This document shows, in pieces, positions 26,680 through 35,727 of a DNA stretch of 64,000 bases; within the stretch, counting starts at the first letter, position 1, and every line of letters starts with the position of its first letter. The DNA is taken from NCBI GenBank assembly GCA_943787265.1, contig CALSLT010000004.1:186001-250000 (forward strand), in the 5' to 3' direction. The stretch is from an uncultured Planctomycetaceae bacterium (GTDB taxonomy: Bacteria > Planctomycetota > Planctomycetia > Planctomycetales > Planctomycetaceae). The notes under the pieces are model-generated. The model did no database searches and had not been told where the DNA came from. It worked only from the letters and a program-made list of their open reading frames with translations. The translations under genes were made by a program, and so were the position numbers.

Positions 26680-27462
26680 TCACGATTTTGAAATAAATTC
26701 TCGCAGTGAATTCATGCCCGCTTTCAATCCGGCCTGATAAATCCAGACATCGCCGCTCCATGCCAGCATTCGGAAACCTTTGTCGGCAACGACTTCTGCG
26801 AGATCGAGCGTTGTCGGCATGAAGCCGCCGATCTTACCGTTGTCGTTACAGGCTTTGATGACTCGGTCCATCGCCGCAACGAAGTCAGGATGCTGAAACT
26901 GGCCGGGAATACCGATCGAGGCTGACAGATCCGACTGTCCGATCCACAGAACATCGATTCCGTCGACGGCGGCAATGCCTTCGACGTTTTCCAGACCGTC
27001 GGCTGTTTCAATTTGAGCGATCAGAAGCTGGTGCTCGTTCGAGCTTTTCATTTTCTCAACAACATCGCCGCCAGTGTAATCATCGTGGCCGATCCCGAAG
27101 GCTGAGCCTCGCCGGCCGACAGGCGGGTACTTGGCCGAGTTGACAATCTTTTCAGCCTGCTCGACAGATTCGACCATCGGAACCATCACTCCCTGAGCAC
27201 CCATATCGAGTGCCCGGGCAATGAAGTGGTACTCGGTCGCCGGCACGCGAACGAGCGGCAGCATGTCGGTTCCATGAGAAGTGGCACACAGCGTGCGGAT
27301 CGTTTCGACGCTCCAGCCTGTATGCTCCATGTCGAAGATGGCGAATTCGGCACCTGTCGACGCGGCCGCTCGGGCAATTCCCGCCGAATGAAATTCGAAC
27401 ATGAAGGTTCCGATCGAGGAACCGCCGGCAATTAAGTTCTGCTTGACGGAGTTAGGTTGCAT
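26680..27462 (-). CDS. HpcH/HpaI-family aldolase
   Basis: 260-residue class II pyruvate aldolase with a metal-dependent TIM barrel. Its relatives cleave 2-keto-3-deoxy-glucarate or 4-hydroxy-2-oxoheptanedioate to pyruvate plus an aldehyde. Key blocks are IFDMEHTGWSVE, a PLVRVPA strand with the conserved Arg, GAQGVMVPMVESVEQAE, GRRGSAFG and LIAQIETADGLENV (metal-ligand Glu), then IDVLWIGQSDLSASIG (metal-ligand Asp). The frame is open to 27498 through a TTG; the ATG at 27462 is preferred. Exact substrate cannot be told; no sugar-acid pathway gene is adjacent. Confidence 0.9.
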   Translation of the reverse strand: MQPNSVKQNLIAGGSSIGTFMFEFHSAGIARAAASTGAEFAIFDMEHTGWSVETIRTLCATSHGTDMLPLVRVPATEYHFIARALDMGAQGVMVPMVESVEQAEKIVNSAKYPPVGRRGSAFGIGHDDYTGGDVVEKMKSSNEHQLLIAQIETADGLENVEGIAAVDGIDVLWIGQSDLSASIGIPGQFQHPDFVAAMDRVIKACNDNGKIGGFMPTTLDLAEVVADKGFRMLAWSGDVWIYQAGLKAGMNSLREFISKS

Positions 27463-27632
27463 CGACAATCTCGCTGTGTATTCGAAGGGTAGTTTCAATT
27501 CCTAGCACGATGCGGTAAACGCGGCTCGCAAGTTACTGACAATCTCTTCGTCCGTCACGCGTGCCAACTTCTCCGTCACGGTCGTTTTTAATTTTCCGGG
27601 TTTCACTTTCAACGTTGCAACGAATTATCGAT

Positions 27633-28817
27633 ATGGCTGCCCTTCCTGAATCCGATCGAAATCCGACGGCGCTGGCGAATCACGTCCGCGACAAGGCTCG
27701 GAATATCGGATTCGATCTGGTTGGAATTTCGCCAGCGACTGCACCTTCCGGGTTCGACCATTTGCAGAGTTGGCTGGAGCAGAGCTACGAAGGCGAGATG
27801 CAGTACATGCGGCGGCGTGAGGCGGCGTATGAGCATCCGGATGGTGTATTGCCCGGCACGAAAAGCGTGATCGTCACAGCGTTGAAATATCACGCATCGA
27901 ACACACCAGTCGGAGTAAAGTTTCCGGTCGAATCGAACATCGACCAGACTCAGCCTTCCGCCATTGGAAAAGTCGCGAGCTATGCGAACGGCACGGCCGA
28001 CTATCACGATGTAATTCGCAGAATGTTAAAGGAGCTTGGCAAGGCTCTGCATGAAGCAGTGCCCGGTTGCCGCACTCGCCCGGTCGTCGACACAGCTCCG
28101 CTGCTGGAGCGAGACTTCGCAAAGATCGCCGGACTCGGCTGGTTCGGCAAGAACACGATGCTGATCAACAAGCATGCCGGAAGCTGGCTGTTTCTGGGAG
28201 CGTTGCTGACTGACGTCGAGCTGGAGCCAGACGCTCCCCACGACACTTCGCACTGCGGAACTTGTACCCGCTGCCTGGAAGCCTGCCCGACCGACGCATT
28301 CGCCGCTCCGTATGTGCTCGACGCTCGAAAGTGCATTTCTTACCTGACGATCGAGCTTCGAGATCAGCCAATTCCAACGCAACTCCGCGAAGGCATGCAG
28401 AATTGGATCTTCGGTTGCGACATTTGCCAGGACGTCTGCCCCTGGAATCGCAAACCGGGTGACACGTCCGTGCCCGAGTTTCAACCACCAGACGATCTGT
28501 CACCACTTGACCTGAAATGGCTGCTCTCTTTGAGCGACGACGAATTCCAAACGCGCTTCCGCAAAACCCCGTTCGACCGGCCGGGCCGATCCGGGCTGCT
28601 AAGAAACGCCGCGATCACTGCGGGAAATTCGGGCGACGTGTCGATGGTCCCATCACTCATAGCATGCCTGAATGACGACGAGCCACTCGTGCGAGGTGCG
28701 GCCGCGTGGGGACTCGGAAAGCTGGGTGGCCAATCCGCAATCGATGCGTTGCGGGGCCGGTCTTCGACAGAATCCGATCCTGCAGTCCAAACTGAGATTG
28801 AATCGGCGATCGCTTAG
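27633..28817 (+). CDS. queG: Epoxyqueuosine reductase
   Basis: 394-residue cobalamin- and Fe-S-dependent enzyme, last step of queuosine synthesis in tRNA. The N-terminal domain has LVGISPA and LPGTKSVIVTALKY. A catalytic-region block is RPVVDTAPLLERDFA, followed by GWFGKNTMLINK. The two 4Fe-4S clusters use CGTCTRCLEACPT and GCDICQDVCPWN. A C-terminal HEAT-type helical repeat (about 320-390, GAAAWGLGKLGG) is present as in full-length QueG. The open frame begins at 27561; the ATG at 27633 gives a normal N-terminus. Its TAG overlaps the convergent transporter's stop by three bases. Confidence 0.96.
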   Translation: MAALPESDRNPTALANHVRDKARNIGFDLVGISPATAPSGFDHLQSWLEQSYEGEMQYMRRREAAYEHPDGVLPGTKSVIVTALKYHASNTPVGVKFPVESNIDQTQPSAIGKVASYANGTADYHDVIRRMLKELGKALHEAVPGCRTRPVVDTAPLLERDFAKIAGLGWFGKNTMLINKHAGSWLFLGALLTDVELEPDAPHDTSHCGTCTRCLEACPTDAFAAPYVLDARKCISYLTIELRDQPIPTQLREGMQNWIFGCDICQDVCPWNRKPGDTSVPEFQPPDDLSPLDLKWLLSLSDDEFQTRFRKTPFDRPGRSGLLRNAAITAGNSGDVSMVPSLIACLNDDEPLVRGAAAWGLGKLGGQSAIDALRGRSSTESDPAVQTEIESAIA

Positions 28818-30136
28818 TTTGAGGTATTCTCAACAGGGCCAGTGTCGAACTTCGCCTGTGTGAACATCACAACGGCTCCGAGTAGCGACAGCACGGCAGA
28901 AACAAGGAACACCCGCGGCCCCATCCCGAGTCCTTCGATCTTCAGACTGCCGATTGTCTCGGTTTCGACGAAGAGGAACATCGCCAGTGGCGGGCCGATA
29001 AAGCCTCGGACTCCGGTCAGGAAGACGTGGATTCCGTTGTAGAGCGAAACGTGTTCGGGCTTCGCGAAGTACATGCTGCCGGTGATCCAGTTGATCGATC
29101 CGCCGCCGTTGCTCAGAGCGTGAATCGCTCCGCCAAGCGCCAGAGGCCACACCTTCCCGGTCACTCCGCCGACCGCGTAAAGGACGAACGCAAAGATTTG
29201 CAGAACGTTAAAGATGCCTCGCGCGGTCATCGGGCTTTTCTTATCCATGTACCGGCCCCACAGCGGAGCGGTCATCACCAGCAAAAGCACGGGCATCACG
29301 GCAGTCACAAAGCGAATCGTTGAATCCGCCGCTCCAGCGTTTTCTCGCATGATTCGCGGAACAAGGTACAGACCGATGTGATTGGCAATTCCAGCCAGAG
29401 CGAAACCGAACTGGTAAAGCACAAAGCGCCGATCGCTGAAGAAAATACGACAGCCGTTTTTAAATGACGTCAGCAGCCCTTCACGGTTCTCGCGCTCGAA
29501 CATCGACTTGCGCGGAATTGGAATTTTTGAGTAGTACCACGCCGACGAAAACAGCATCAAACCCATGATGCAGAACAGGCCTGAGTACCAGGCGGGCCAC
29601 AGGGCGAACCACCACCAGCTCGTAATAGTGATGGACAAACCAGAGATCGCCGAGACGGCTCGAAGCAATCCGACAGCGGCGCTGCGATGAGTGTCCGGGT
29701 AGAGCATTCGAAACATGTTCATTTCGGCGACCTGCTGAAACACCTTCAGCAAGAACGTCGCACCGATCAGAATCGTAAACCACGTCGCTCCGTCCGTCGG
29801 AATGAACAGCGTGCCGAACAGCATCAGCCCAATCAGGCAGTTGGGCAGAATGACGAGTTGACGCATCGGAACAATGGTGCCAATGCGTGTGACCAGTAAC
29901 CCGAACAGGCAACTTCCAAAGAAGAATGAAGCCAGCACGGCCTGGTGCCAGACCTCGGCGTCGAGAATCGTTTCCTGAACAACCAGCGCGACGAGAAACA
30001 GAACGAGATGAACTCCATTTCCGATGTTCGACACCCCGTCAAAAAACAACGCCGGTCGGTAGCGAGTCGGAAATCGGCTTAGCGCACGGCGAATCGGATT
30101 CGGAGCATTTTCAGGCGGTGGAGTTTCAGTCGACAA
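28814..30136 (-). CDS. MFS-type transporter
   Basis: 440 residues, about 11-12 hydrophobic spans in two halves split by a basic cytoplasmic loop (SMFERENREGLLTSFKNG, about 215-235). GRYMDKKSP resembles the loop 2-3/8-9 signature of the major facilitator superfamily. The substrate is not recognisable; no specific family motif was found. The start is TTG (30136), the only plausible one before the first spans (MSTETPPPENAP), so the true start carries some doubt. It converges on queG with overlapping stop codons. Confidence 0.85.
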   Translation of the reverse strand: MSTETPPPENAPNPIRRALSRFPTRYRPALFFDGVSNIGNGVHLVLFLVALVVQETILDAEVWHQAVLASFFFGSCLFGLLVTRIGTIVPMRQLVILPNCLIGLMLFGTLFIPTDGATWFTILIGATFLLKVFQQVAEMNMFRMLYPDTHRSAAVGLLRAVSAISGLSITITSWWWFALWPAWYSGLFCIMGLMLFSSAWYYSKIPIPRKSMFERENREGLLTSFKNGCRIFFSDRRFVLYQFGFALAGIANHIGLYLVPRIMRENAGAADSTIRFVTAVMPVLLLVMTAPLWGRYMDKKSPMTARGIFNVLQIFAFVLYAVGGVTGKVWPLALGGAIHALSNGGGSINWITGSMYFAKPEHVSLYNGIHVFLTGVRGFIGPPLAMFLFVETETIGSLKIEGLGMGPRVFLVSAVLSLLGAVVMFTQAKFDTGPVENTSN

Positions 30137-30170
30137 GTGGCTGGTTTTCGATTGAGGCGATATTGATTAA

Positions 30171-30199
30171 GCGTAGTGTGGACAGCGCCCGCCCTACGC
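30171..30199. repeat. GCGTAG/CTACGC palindromic repeat
   Basis: GCGTAG (30171-30176) pairs with CTACGC (30194-30199) around GGACAGCGCCC. The core resembles the repeat at 37858-37878 (about 16 of 21 bases), suggesting one dispersed family. It lies in the gap between the transporter start and the histidine kinase terminator. Confidence 0.45.
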
Positions 30200-30201
30200 A
30201 A

Positions 30202-30235
30202 AAGAGCCCGCGGCTTAAACATGCCACGGGCTCTT
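30202..30235 (-). terminator. Hairpin terminator after histidine kinase
   Basis: A 13-bp stem with one G-T pair (AAGAGCCCGCGGC with GCCACGGGCTCTT) and an 8-base loop lies 60 bp beyond the histidine kinase stop. A short T-run follows in the minus-strand direction. Confidence 0.65.
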
Positions 30236-30296
30236 ATTGATAGTCTATCGGACAGCGTTGATACTTCTCGACCGTCCTAGTGAATTGCCTGTCGCA

Positions 30297-31094
30297 TCAG
30301 GCCGATTTTCGGCTTTCTGTAGCGGCAGCGACGGGCAGCATCAGCGTGAAGGACGTCCCTTGTCCGACCGTGCTGGCAACTCGCATTTTTCCTTTGTGAG
30401 ACTCGATGACTTCCCGGCAGAAGGCCAACCCCAGGCCAGTTCCACCCTGGCCGTTGGTGTCGGCTTCTTTCGTCGTGAAGAACGGTTTGAAAATCTTGGG
30501 CAGCTCTTCGGACGGAATTCCGGCCCCGGTGTCGCGAACTTCCAGTTCTCCCATGCTGCCATCTTCGCTCGATCGGACAGTCACATACAACATGCCGCCG
30601 CCGTCCATCGCTTGCCGAGCGTTGACGATCAGATTGAGCAGCACCTGCTGAAGATGAGAGATGTTCACCTCACAGACCGGGTGCCCCAGAATGTCCGTCT
30701 GAAGTTTGACCCGATTCATCTGCAGATCTTTTTCGCAGAGAATCAGCACGTCGGACACAATCTGAGACAGATCGATCTCTTCCTTGCGGACGCCAGTCGA
30801 ACGAGCATACCCCAGCATGCCTGTCGTGATTCGAGCTGCTCGCTGGCCGGCTGAGAGGATGCGGTTGAAAGCTTTTTCGCGAGTCGCGTCATTCTTATGA
30901 CGCAGCCCCATCTTCGCGTAGTTGATCGTTGTCGTGAGAATATTATTGAACTCATGCGTGATCGACGCGGCCATCTCGCCAACGGAACTCATCTTCTGAG
31001 CCCGCATCAGTTGTCCCTGCAGATCCTCGATCTGTTGCTGCAGTGACTCGACCTGTTGTGATAATTCGTCGTGTGATGACATCGGTGCGTCCAT
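30297..31094 (-). CDS. Soluble sensor histidine kinase
   Basis: 265 residues. An N-terminal coiled coil (about 8-35) is followed by a dimerisation/phospho-acceptor domain with H47 in SITHEFNNIL and an HATPase domain. The HATPase domain has the N-box LNLIVNARQA (N158), G1 DTGAGIP (188-194), an F-box region FKPFFTTK and G2 GGTGLGLA. There is no membrane span and no PAS or other sensor domain, so the input is likely protein-protein contact. The HEFNN sequence resembles NtrB-type kinases. No response regulator is adjacent; the only one in the window is the sigma-54 activator at 6.0-7.5 kb. Confidence 0.95.
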   Translation of the reverse strand: MDAPMSSHDELSQQVESLQQQIEDLQGQLMRAQKMSSVGEMAASITHEFNNILTTTINYAKMGLRHKNDATREKAFNRILSAGQRAARITTGMLGYARSTGVRKEEIDLSQIVSDVLILCEKDLQMNRVKLQTDILGHPVCEVNISHLQQVLLNLIVNARQAMDGGGMLYVTVRSSEDGSMGELEVRDTGAGIPSEELPKIFKPFFTTKEADTNGQGGTGLGLAFCREVIESHKGKMRVASTVGQGTSFTLMLPVAAATESRKSA

Positions 31095-31643
31095 TCGAAA
31101 GTCGAGCGTCCTGCTGTTGAGTCTTCAGGCCACGCGTAAACGATCTGGGACGTGCCCCGGAAAACGCAGCTCTGAACAGAGTTCGATATCGACCGGCCGT
31201 GTGTCGAGCTGAAGCCGACAACCCGCACGATCGCATCAACCACGAAATTCCGAATTCCACGATCCTGCTGGGAAGCTCGCGGCAAATGACGGCGGCCTCT
31301 TGATCGTTGCGGAGAATGACGATCTGGCAATTCAGGCCGACTTTAACGCGCGATCGGCGAGACGTTTTGTGCACAAGTCGGCGAAGATCGAACAACGTGC
31401 CAGACATGCACGTCGACGCGTTTGCGACAAGGCACCCAACGAGGACGACATCTCCGAACAGATCGCAAGGTATAAACCTCCACGTGCGTCGCGGCTTCAA
31501 ACCCGGACCTACTGTTGTGGTGATTGGCAACGCACGTCCAACTCAATGAGAAGTGGCTGTGTTGTCCGATCAACTTCGAAATCCAAAACGTTCCGTATGA
31601 GCGACAATTTACTCGGCCTGAATGTCGACCGGAGGACTCTGAT
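31095..31643. other. Long divergent gap upstream of flp
   Basis: 549 bp between the histidine kinase and the Flp pilin. Several frames are open for 80-190 codons, but none has a convincing start, composition or family likeness. The clear feature is GGAGGA at 31631-31636, the pilin's ribosome-binding site. It probably carries promoters and leader sequence for the pilin. Confidence 0.45.
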
Positions 31644-31820
31644 ATGAGCCAATTACTGAACAGCGTGAAGACGTTTTTGAAATCAGACGATGGCCCGACG
31701 TCGGTCGAATACTGCGTCATGATGGCCTTCATCTTTCTCGTCTGCTTCGCGGCTATCGGAGAACTCGGAGCGACAACTCACGAGCTTTACACCGATTCGC
31801 TAGCAGAAATCGAAAAGTAA
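31644..31820 (+). CDS. Flp-family type IVb pilin
   Basis: 58-residue prepilin. A short leader ends at G17, followed by P-T-S-V-E22-Y, matching the Flp rule of Gly then Glu at +5 and Tyr at +6. The hydrophobic stretch VMMAFIFLVCFAAIGEL then forms the filament core helix. It would be cut by a prepilin peptidase and assembled by the Tad system into adhesive pili. The ATG at 31644, behind GGAGGA, is preferred to a start 120 bases upstream. A single Flp gene and a strong terminator follow; the tad ATPase and secretin genes are not in the window. Confidence 0.9.
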   Translation: MSQLLNSVKTFLKSDDGPTSVEYCVMMAFIFLVCFAAIGELGATTHELYTDSLAEIEK

Positions 31821-31937
31821 CAATCACCGTTACTCTGGTTTCTCTTCCGCCAGAAATCTGCGCACGCTTCGTCTGATCCGACGATTGTGCCCGAAGCTTC
31901 GAACGCAAAACATTTGCCTCGCCCCTCGAAGTAATCC

Positions 31938-31969
31938 AAAGCCCGACCTCTACCGGGAGGTCGGGCTTT
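31938..31969 (+). terminator. Intrinsic terminator after flp
   Basis: A perfect 13-bp stem (AAAGCCCGACCTC with GAGGTCGGGCTTT) and a 6-base loop. Its right arm ends in TTT, and its A-rich left arm makes it work in both directions. It is about 120 bp past the pilin stop. Confidence 0.85.
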
Positions 31970-32090
31970 CTGCATTGATCGAGCCTGTGAACGCTTTCGC
32001 TCCGCCGGAGTTCGCGCGACAATCCGCCGCGCATTCGTAAGTGCGTCTGTGCTCGTGAAACTGACAAACTTTTGAATCCGGAATACCGGC

Positions 32091-33056
32091 GTGCCTCACC
32101 CAAAGATCATCGTGCTTGGCTCGGTGAATACCGACCTGGTTGTCAGCTCTCCTCGACTGCCGGGAGCAGGAGAAACCGTCATCGGCGGCAGCTTCTACAA
32201 AGCCAGCGGTGGCAAGGGGGCGAATCAGGCAGTGTCTGCCGCGCGGACTTCGGGACTGCCGGTTGGGTTCATCGCGGCGGTCGGCAACGACGACTTCGGA
32301 AAAGGGGCCATTCGAGAACTCCGCAAAGAGAACATCGCCACGCAGCACATTCGCATGGTGGATGATCATGCAACGGGTGTTGCCCTGATTATGGTCGACG
32401 AACGCGGCGAAAATCAGATCAGCGTCGCGTCCGGAGCAAATTCTGCGTTATCGCCCGACGATGTCGCCCGCATCGATGATGAATTCTTTTCCGAAGCCAG
32501 CGTGTTTGTCGCCTGCCTGGAATCACCAATCGAGACGGTCATCGCCGGACTGAAACGTGCGAAGGCTGCTGGCCTGACAACGATTCTGAATCCGGCACCC
32601 GCGAACGAGGAAGCGTGCGACCGCGAAGTTCTGCAATTGGTCGACATTCTGACTCCCAACGAATCCGAAGCAACGTTTCTCAGCGGCTGGGACGAGATGA
32701 AGGATCTCGAAGATGCCTGCATCTGGTGCGAGCAGCTTCAGCAACGAGGCAGCGGGCGGATCATCATCACTCGCGGAGACAAGGGCTGCATATTGAAAGA
32801 CGATTCAAGCGACGTGTGCCTGACTCCAGCTTTCGTTGTCGACGCTGTCGACGCAACAGGAGCCGGAGATTGCTTCAACGGGGCACTTGCAGCCGGACTG
32901 GCAGAAGGAAAAACGCTCCTTGAAGCAGCTCGGTTTGCGATGGCTGCAGCAGCTTTGTCAGTAACACGGCATGGAGCGATCCCTTCCCTGCCAACTCGAA
33001 ATGAGGTCGAGGAGTTTCTGGCGGACGATCCAGTCCGGTCGCAGCTCGCACTTTGA
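32091..33056 (+). CDS. rbsK: Ribokinase
   Basis: 321-residue PfkB-family sugar kinase that would make ribose 5-phosphate. It has the IIVLGSVNTDLV N-terminus, the family signature GGKGANQAVSAAR (40-52) and the C-terminal signature DATGAGDCFNGAL with the catalytic Asp. NPAPANE and TPNESEATFLSG blocks also fit ribokinase rather than fructokinase. Start is GTG. No ribose transporter or regulator is adjacent, so the exact sugar is assumed. Confidence 0.92.
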   Translation: MPHPKIIVLGSVNTDLVVSSPRLPGAGETVIGGSFYKASGGKGANQAVSAARTSGLPVGFIAAVGNDDFGKGAIRELRKENIATQHIRMVDDHATGVALIMVDERGENQISVASGANSALSPDDVARIDDEFFSEASVFVACLESPIETVIAGLKRAKAAGLTTILNPAPANEEACDREVLQLVDILTPNESEATFLSGWDEMKDLEDACIWCEQLQQRGSGRIIITRGDKGCILKDDSSDVCLTPAFVVDAVDATGAGDCFNGALAAGLAEGKTLLEAARFAMAAAALSVTRHGAIPSLPTRNEVEEFLADDPVRSQLAL

Positions 33057-33195
33057 CCCCAGCAACTTCTGCGAGTCGAGGTAATTCAATCTTCGGCCTC
33101 CCCCAGGCAACCGTTGAGGCATTACACTGAAACATTCGCAATTTCCGTTGTGCAGGCCGGCTGGAGAGTCGGCGACCGTAATCCTGGAGACCGCC

Positions 33196-34236
33196 GTGTT
33201 GACACGCCTCCTTTCTGCAGTGCTTATCGTTCTGAGCCTTGGCTTGGCGATGACGAATTCACATCCGCTATTCGCAGCCGACGATGAACTGTTTGCACCG
33301 ATGTCATCCGAGAAGGCTCGATCACAATCCCTTGACTGGGCTGCTGGCCAGGAGCTGAAAGATCGAGCATTGATCGACGCGATAGGAAAGCTCTGGGCAC
33401 CAAACGGAACTCAGAAACGCACGGCGGAACTTCACAAACTCACAATTCGAACATTCAGTCTGGCAAAACCCGCCGCCGCCGAACTCGTCAAGCAATGTCA
33501 ATTCGGAATCCTGGCGGCACCGACTTCGCCGCTACTCGAATCCGACGCGAACGGCGACTTCTTCACCAGTAACCTTCAGGCTTATGTCGGCACCTTCTTG
33601 ACTCAGGCAGAGTTTTTTGACGAAGCACTCGTGCTCTTTGAAAAAACGAAGCCACAACAACTGATCGACCCGGCTTCGTACTTCTTCCACAAGGCCGTTT
33701 GTGAGCATCGCCTGCTCAAAGCGAAAGAGGGTCTGGCCACTCTGAAGCAGCTTCTTGAAAACACTTCCGACGTCCCGGTCCGTTATTCAACGGTCGCTGA
33801 CCTCATGAAGTCCGACCTTGAGAAGCTCAAGGAAAAATCACTCGACGAAGTATCGAGAATGATGTCCGACGTTGAACGACGTCTGAAGCTTGGTCGAGGC
33901 GGCGCGAAAGTTCAGAAAACGGAAGAAGAAATCGTTGCGAGATTGGACGAGCTGATTAAGAAACTCGAACAACAACAGCAGCAATCTCAAAGTCAAAGCG
34001 GCAACGGCCAGGGAGTACCGGAAGGAGCTCCCGACAGCATTATCAAAGGCTCCACCGCGCCGGGTGAAGTCGACGAACGTGATATCGGCGGCAAGGCCGG
34101 TTGGGGTGCCTTGCCGCCTAAACAACAGACGAAGGCGCGAAACCTGATCGACCGTGAACTGCCCCCACACTACCGAAATGCGATCGAACAATATCTTCGC
34201 AAACTCGCAGCACGACCAGAAACTCGCTCTCGGTAG
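33196..34236 (+). CDS. Exported protein of unknown function
   Basis: 346 residues. The GTG start follows GGAGA and begins a signal peptide (LTRLLSAVLIVLSLGLAMT, cut near FAA). The mature part is helical with a TPR-like pair (AEFFDEALVLFEKTK, then VCEHRLLKAKEGLATL; about 135-205). A charged coiled coil and a Gln/Ser-rich low-complexity stretch (about 255-275) follow. The C-terminal block WGALPPKQQTKARNLIDREL then PPHYRNAIEQY is a motif seen in many planctomycete proteins of unknown function. It probably acts in the periplasm. It is followed 38 bp later by the NPCBM protein, so the two may be co-expressed. Confidence 0.82.
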   Translation: MLTRLLSAVLIVLSLGLAMTNSHPLFAADDELFAPMSSEKARSQSLDWAAGQELKDRALIDAIGKLWAPNGTQKRTAELHKLTIRTFSLAKPAAAELVKQCQFGILAAPTSPLLESDANGDFFTSNLQAYVGTFLTQAEFFDEALVLFEKTKPQQLIDPASYFFHKAVCEHRLLKAKEGLATLKQLLENTSDVPVRYSTVADLMKSDLEKLKEKSLDEVSRMMSDVERRLKLGRGGAKVQKTEEEIVARLDELIKKLEQQQQQSQSQSGNGQGVPEGAPDSIIKGSTAPGEVDERDIGGKAGWGALPPKQQTKARNLIDRELPPHYRNAIEQYLRKLAARPETRSR

Positions 34237-34274
34237 CCTCTCACGCAAACTGAATAGACTCAAGGACTGAATCG

Positions 34275-35438
34275 ATGACGGCATCAGTAGTCGTGTTGCT
34301 TCTGGCAATCGCAGACGCTCCTCAGGTCGAAATTTCGACAATCGACGGTGCACGACATGCCGGAAGTCTGACGTCGGCCGACGCCAGTTCCTGGAAAATC
34401 GTCTCCGACGGCAGGCCAATCGAACTCGCTATGGCGAGTATTCTTGAAGCAAGGCTACAGACCAAAGGCGGCCCAGTTCCCAAGCCGCCACATGAAACAG
34501 TTCTGACCGACGGTTCTCGTATCGGTACGTCGTCAGTCGTTCTTGAAGGCGACAAACTGACCATTGCCGCTGCTGGAACAGAAGCTTTGACAATTCCACG
34601 CTCGGCCATCGGAAACATTCGGCTCGCCGAATCGCCGAGCAGCGTAGACGACCAGTGGACTGAACTCCTCGAACGCGAACGACGCGAAGACTGGCTCGTC
34701 CTTCGCAAACAGGACAAGCTCGATTTCGTTCCGGGAGTCGTCAGCCGAATCAACGACACACACGTCTTCCTGCTGCTTGACGGGGATACCGTTCCGGTCC
34801 CGCGAGCCAAAGTTTTCGGAGTCATCCTGCGGCAACGCCAGGCCAGTGCATCAAAAGCAACCGGCATCATTGAACTCGTCAGTGGAGACCGGTTGGCTGT
34901 GCGTTCCGTTGTCAGCGAAGAAACCAACTTCACGCTGCAACTGGCCGCCGGGCCGTCGATTGTCGTGCCAATGCAAAGCGTTCGAGTATTCGACTTCAGC
35001 GCTGACAAACTAACCTGGCTGTCGTCGCTGAAACCGCGAGACCTCAAACATGAATTTCGATTCATCGATCCTGCGGCGCCGCTCAAGAACGACCAAGATG
35101 TTTGGGGAGACGAACTTCGACTTGGCAACAAGACATTTACTCGCGGCGTCTGCCTAAGATCAAAAACAACAGTGCGATACCGTCTGAATGGCGACCACAG
35201 CCGGTTTGTGTCCCTCATGGGAATTCAGCACGGCTACGCTGGCGACGTCCACGTCGAAATATCGGCCGATGGCGAACGCCTGCTCACGCAGAACGTCACT
35301 CCTAAAGACGAGTCACCTTTTGAAGTGGACCTGGATGTCTCCGGTAAGTTTGTTCTGGAAATTCTCGTCGACTACGGAAAAGTCGAAAGTGACATCGGTG
35401 ACCACCTGGTTCTAGCCGAAGCTCGACTGCTGAAGTAG
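34275..35438 (+). CDS. NPCBM/NEW2-domain protein
   Basis: 387 residues. The first 14 residues could be a short signal sequence (MTASVVVLLLAIAD). Two beta-rich repeats of about 90 residues (for example SIDGARHAGSL-like and TDGSRIGTSSVVLEGD) lead to a C-terminal NPCBM-type carbohydrate-binding domain (about 240-385). That domain shows WLSSLKPRD, LGNKTFTRGVCLRSKTTVRY, FVSLMGIQ and VDLDVSGKFVLEILVD. NPCBM domains bind galactose-containing glycans in known enzymes; here there is no catalytic domain. It is probably exported and pairs with the preceding exported protein. Confidence 0.85.
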   Translation: MTASVVVLLLAIADAPQVEISTIDGARHAGSLTSADASSWKIVSDGRPIELAMASILEARLQTKGGPVPKPPHETVLTDGSRIGTSSVVLEGDKLTIAAAGTEALTIPRSAIGNIRLAESPSSVDDQWTELLERERREDWLVLRKQDKLDFVPGVVSRINDTHVFLLLDGDTVPVPRAKVFGVILRQRQASASKATGIIELVSGDRLAVRSVVSEETNFTLQLAAGPSIVVPMQSVRVFDFSADKLTWLSSLKPRDLKHEFRFIDPAAPLKNDQDVWGDELRLGNKTFTRGVCLRSKTTVRYRLNGDHSRFVSLMGIQHGYAGDVHVEISADGERLLTQNVTPKDESPFEVDLDVSGKFVLEILVDYGKVESDIGDHLVLAEARLLK

Positions 35439-35451
35439 CGGTCGTGCGTGA

Positions 35452-35727
35452 TGCCTGACGCAAAGCCTCAGAGACGCTAAGAACTGCAAAGACCGTTTAA
35501 AAAGTAGCCGGACTCGCAAGAGTTCGGGACCGTGAGTAGAAACCGAAGTGTTGCCACTCCGGCTACGGTCGCTAGGCAGTGACAAGGTTACTAACTGAAT
35601 TCAACGTGCAATCACGAGTCCCATTATGCACTGCTCTGATCGAACTACTCATTGGTTAACGCCGCTGTCAGGTTTCAGAACGGCATCATCAGCGAACCTT
35701 CGCGTCTCTGCGTCTTTGCGTCAGGCA
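35452..35727. repeat. 276-bp element with 30-bp terminal inverted repeats
   Basis: Ends at 35452-35481 and 35698-35727 are inverted copies (27/30 match, outer sequence TGCCTGACGCAAAG). Inside is a second inverted pair, GTAGCCGGACTCGCAAGAG (from 35504) with a partner ending GGCTAC at 35566. This inner sequence recurs at 61698-61762, so it belongs to a dispersed family. No transposase is encoded, as expected for a MITE-like element. Its right end overlaps the first 34 codons of the HtrA-like gene. Confidence 0.75.

Noticed and set aside
31300-31647. Plus-strand frame of 115 codons before flp
   Set aside because: Arg-rich, no motif, and it overlaps the pilin's ribosome-binding site.
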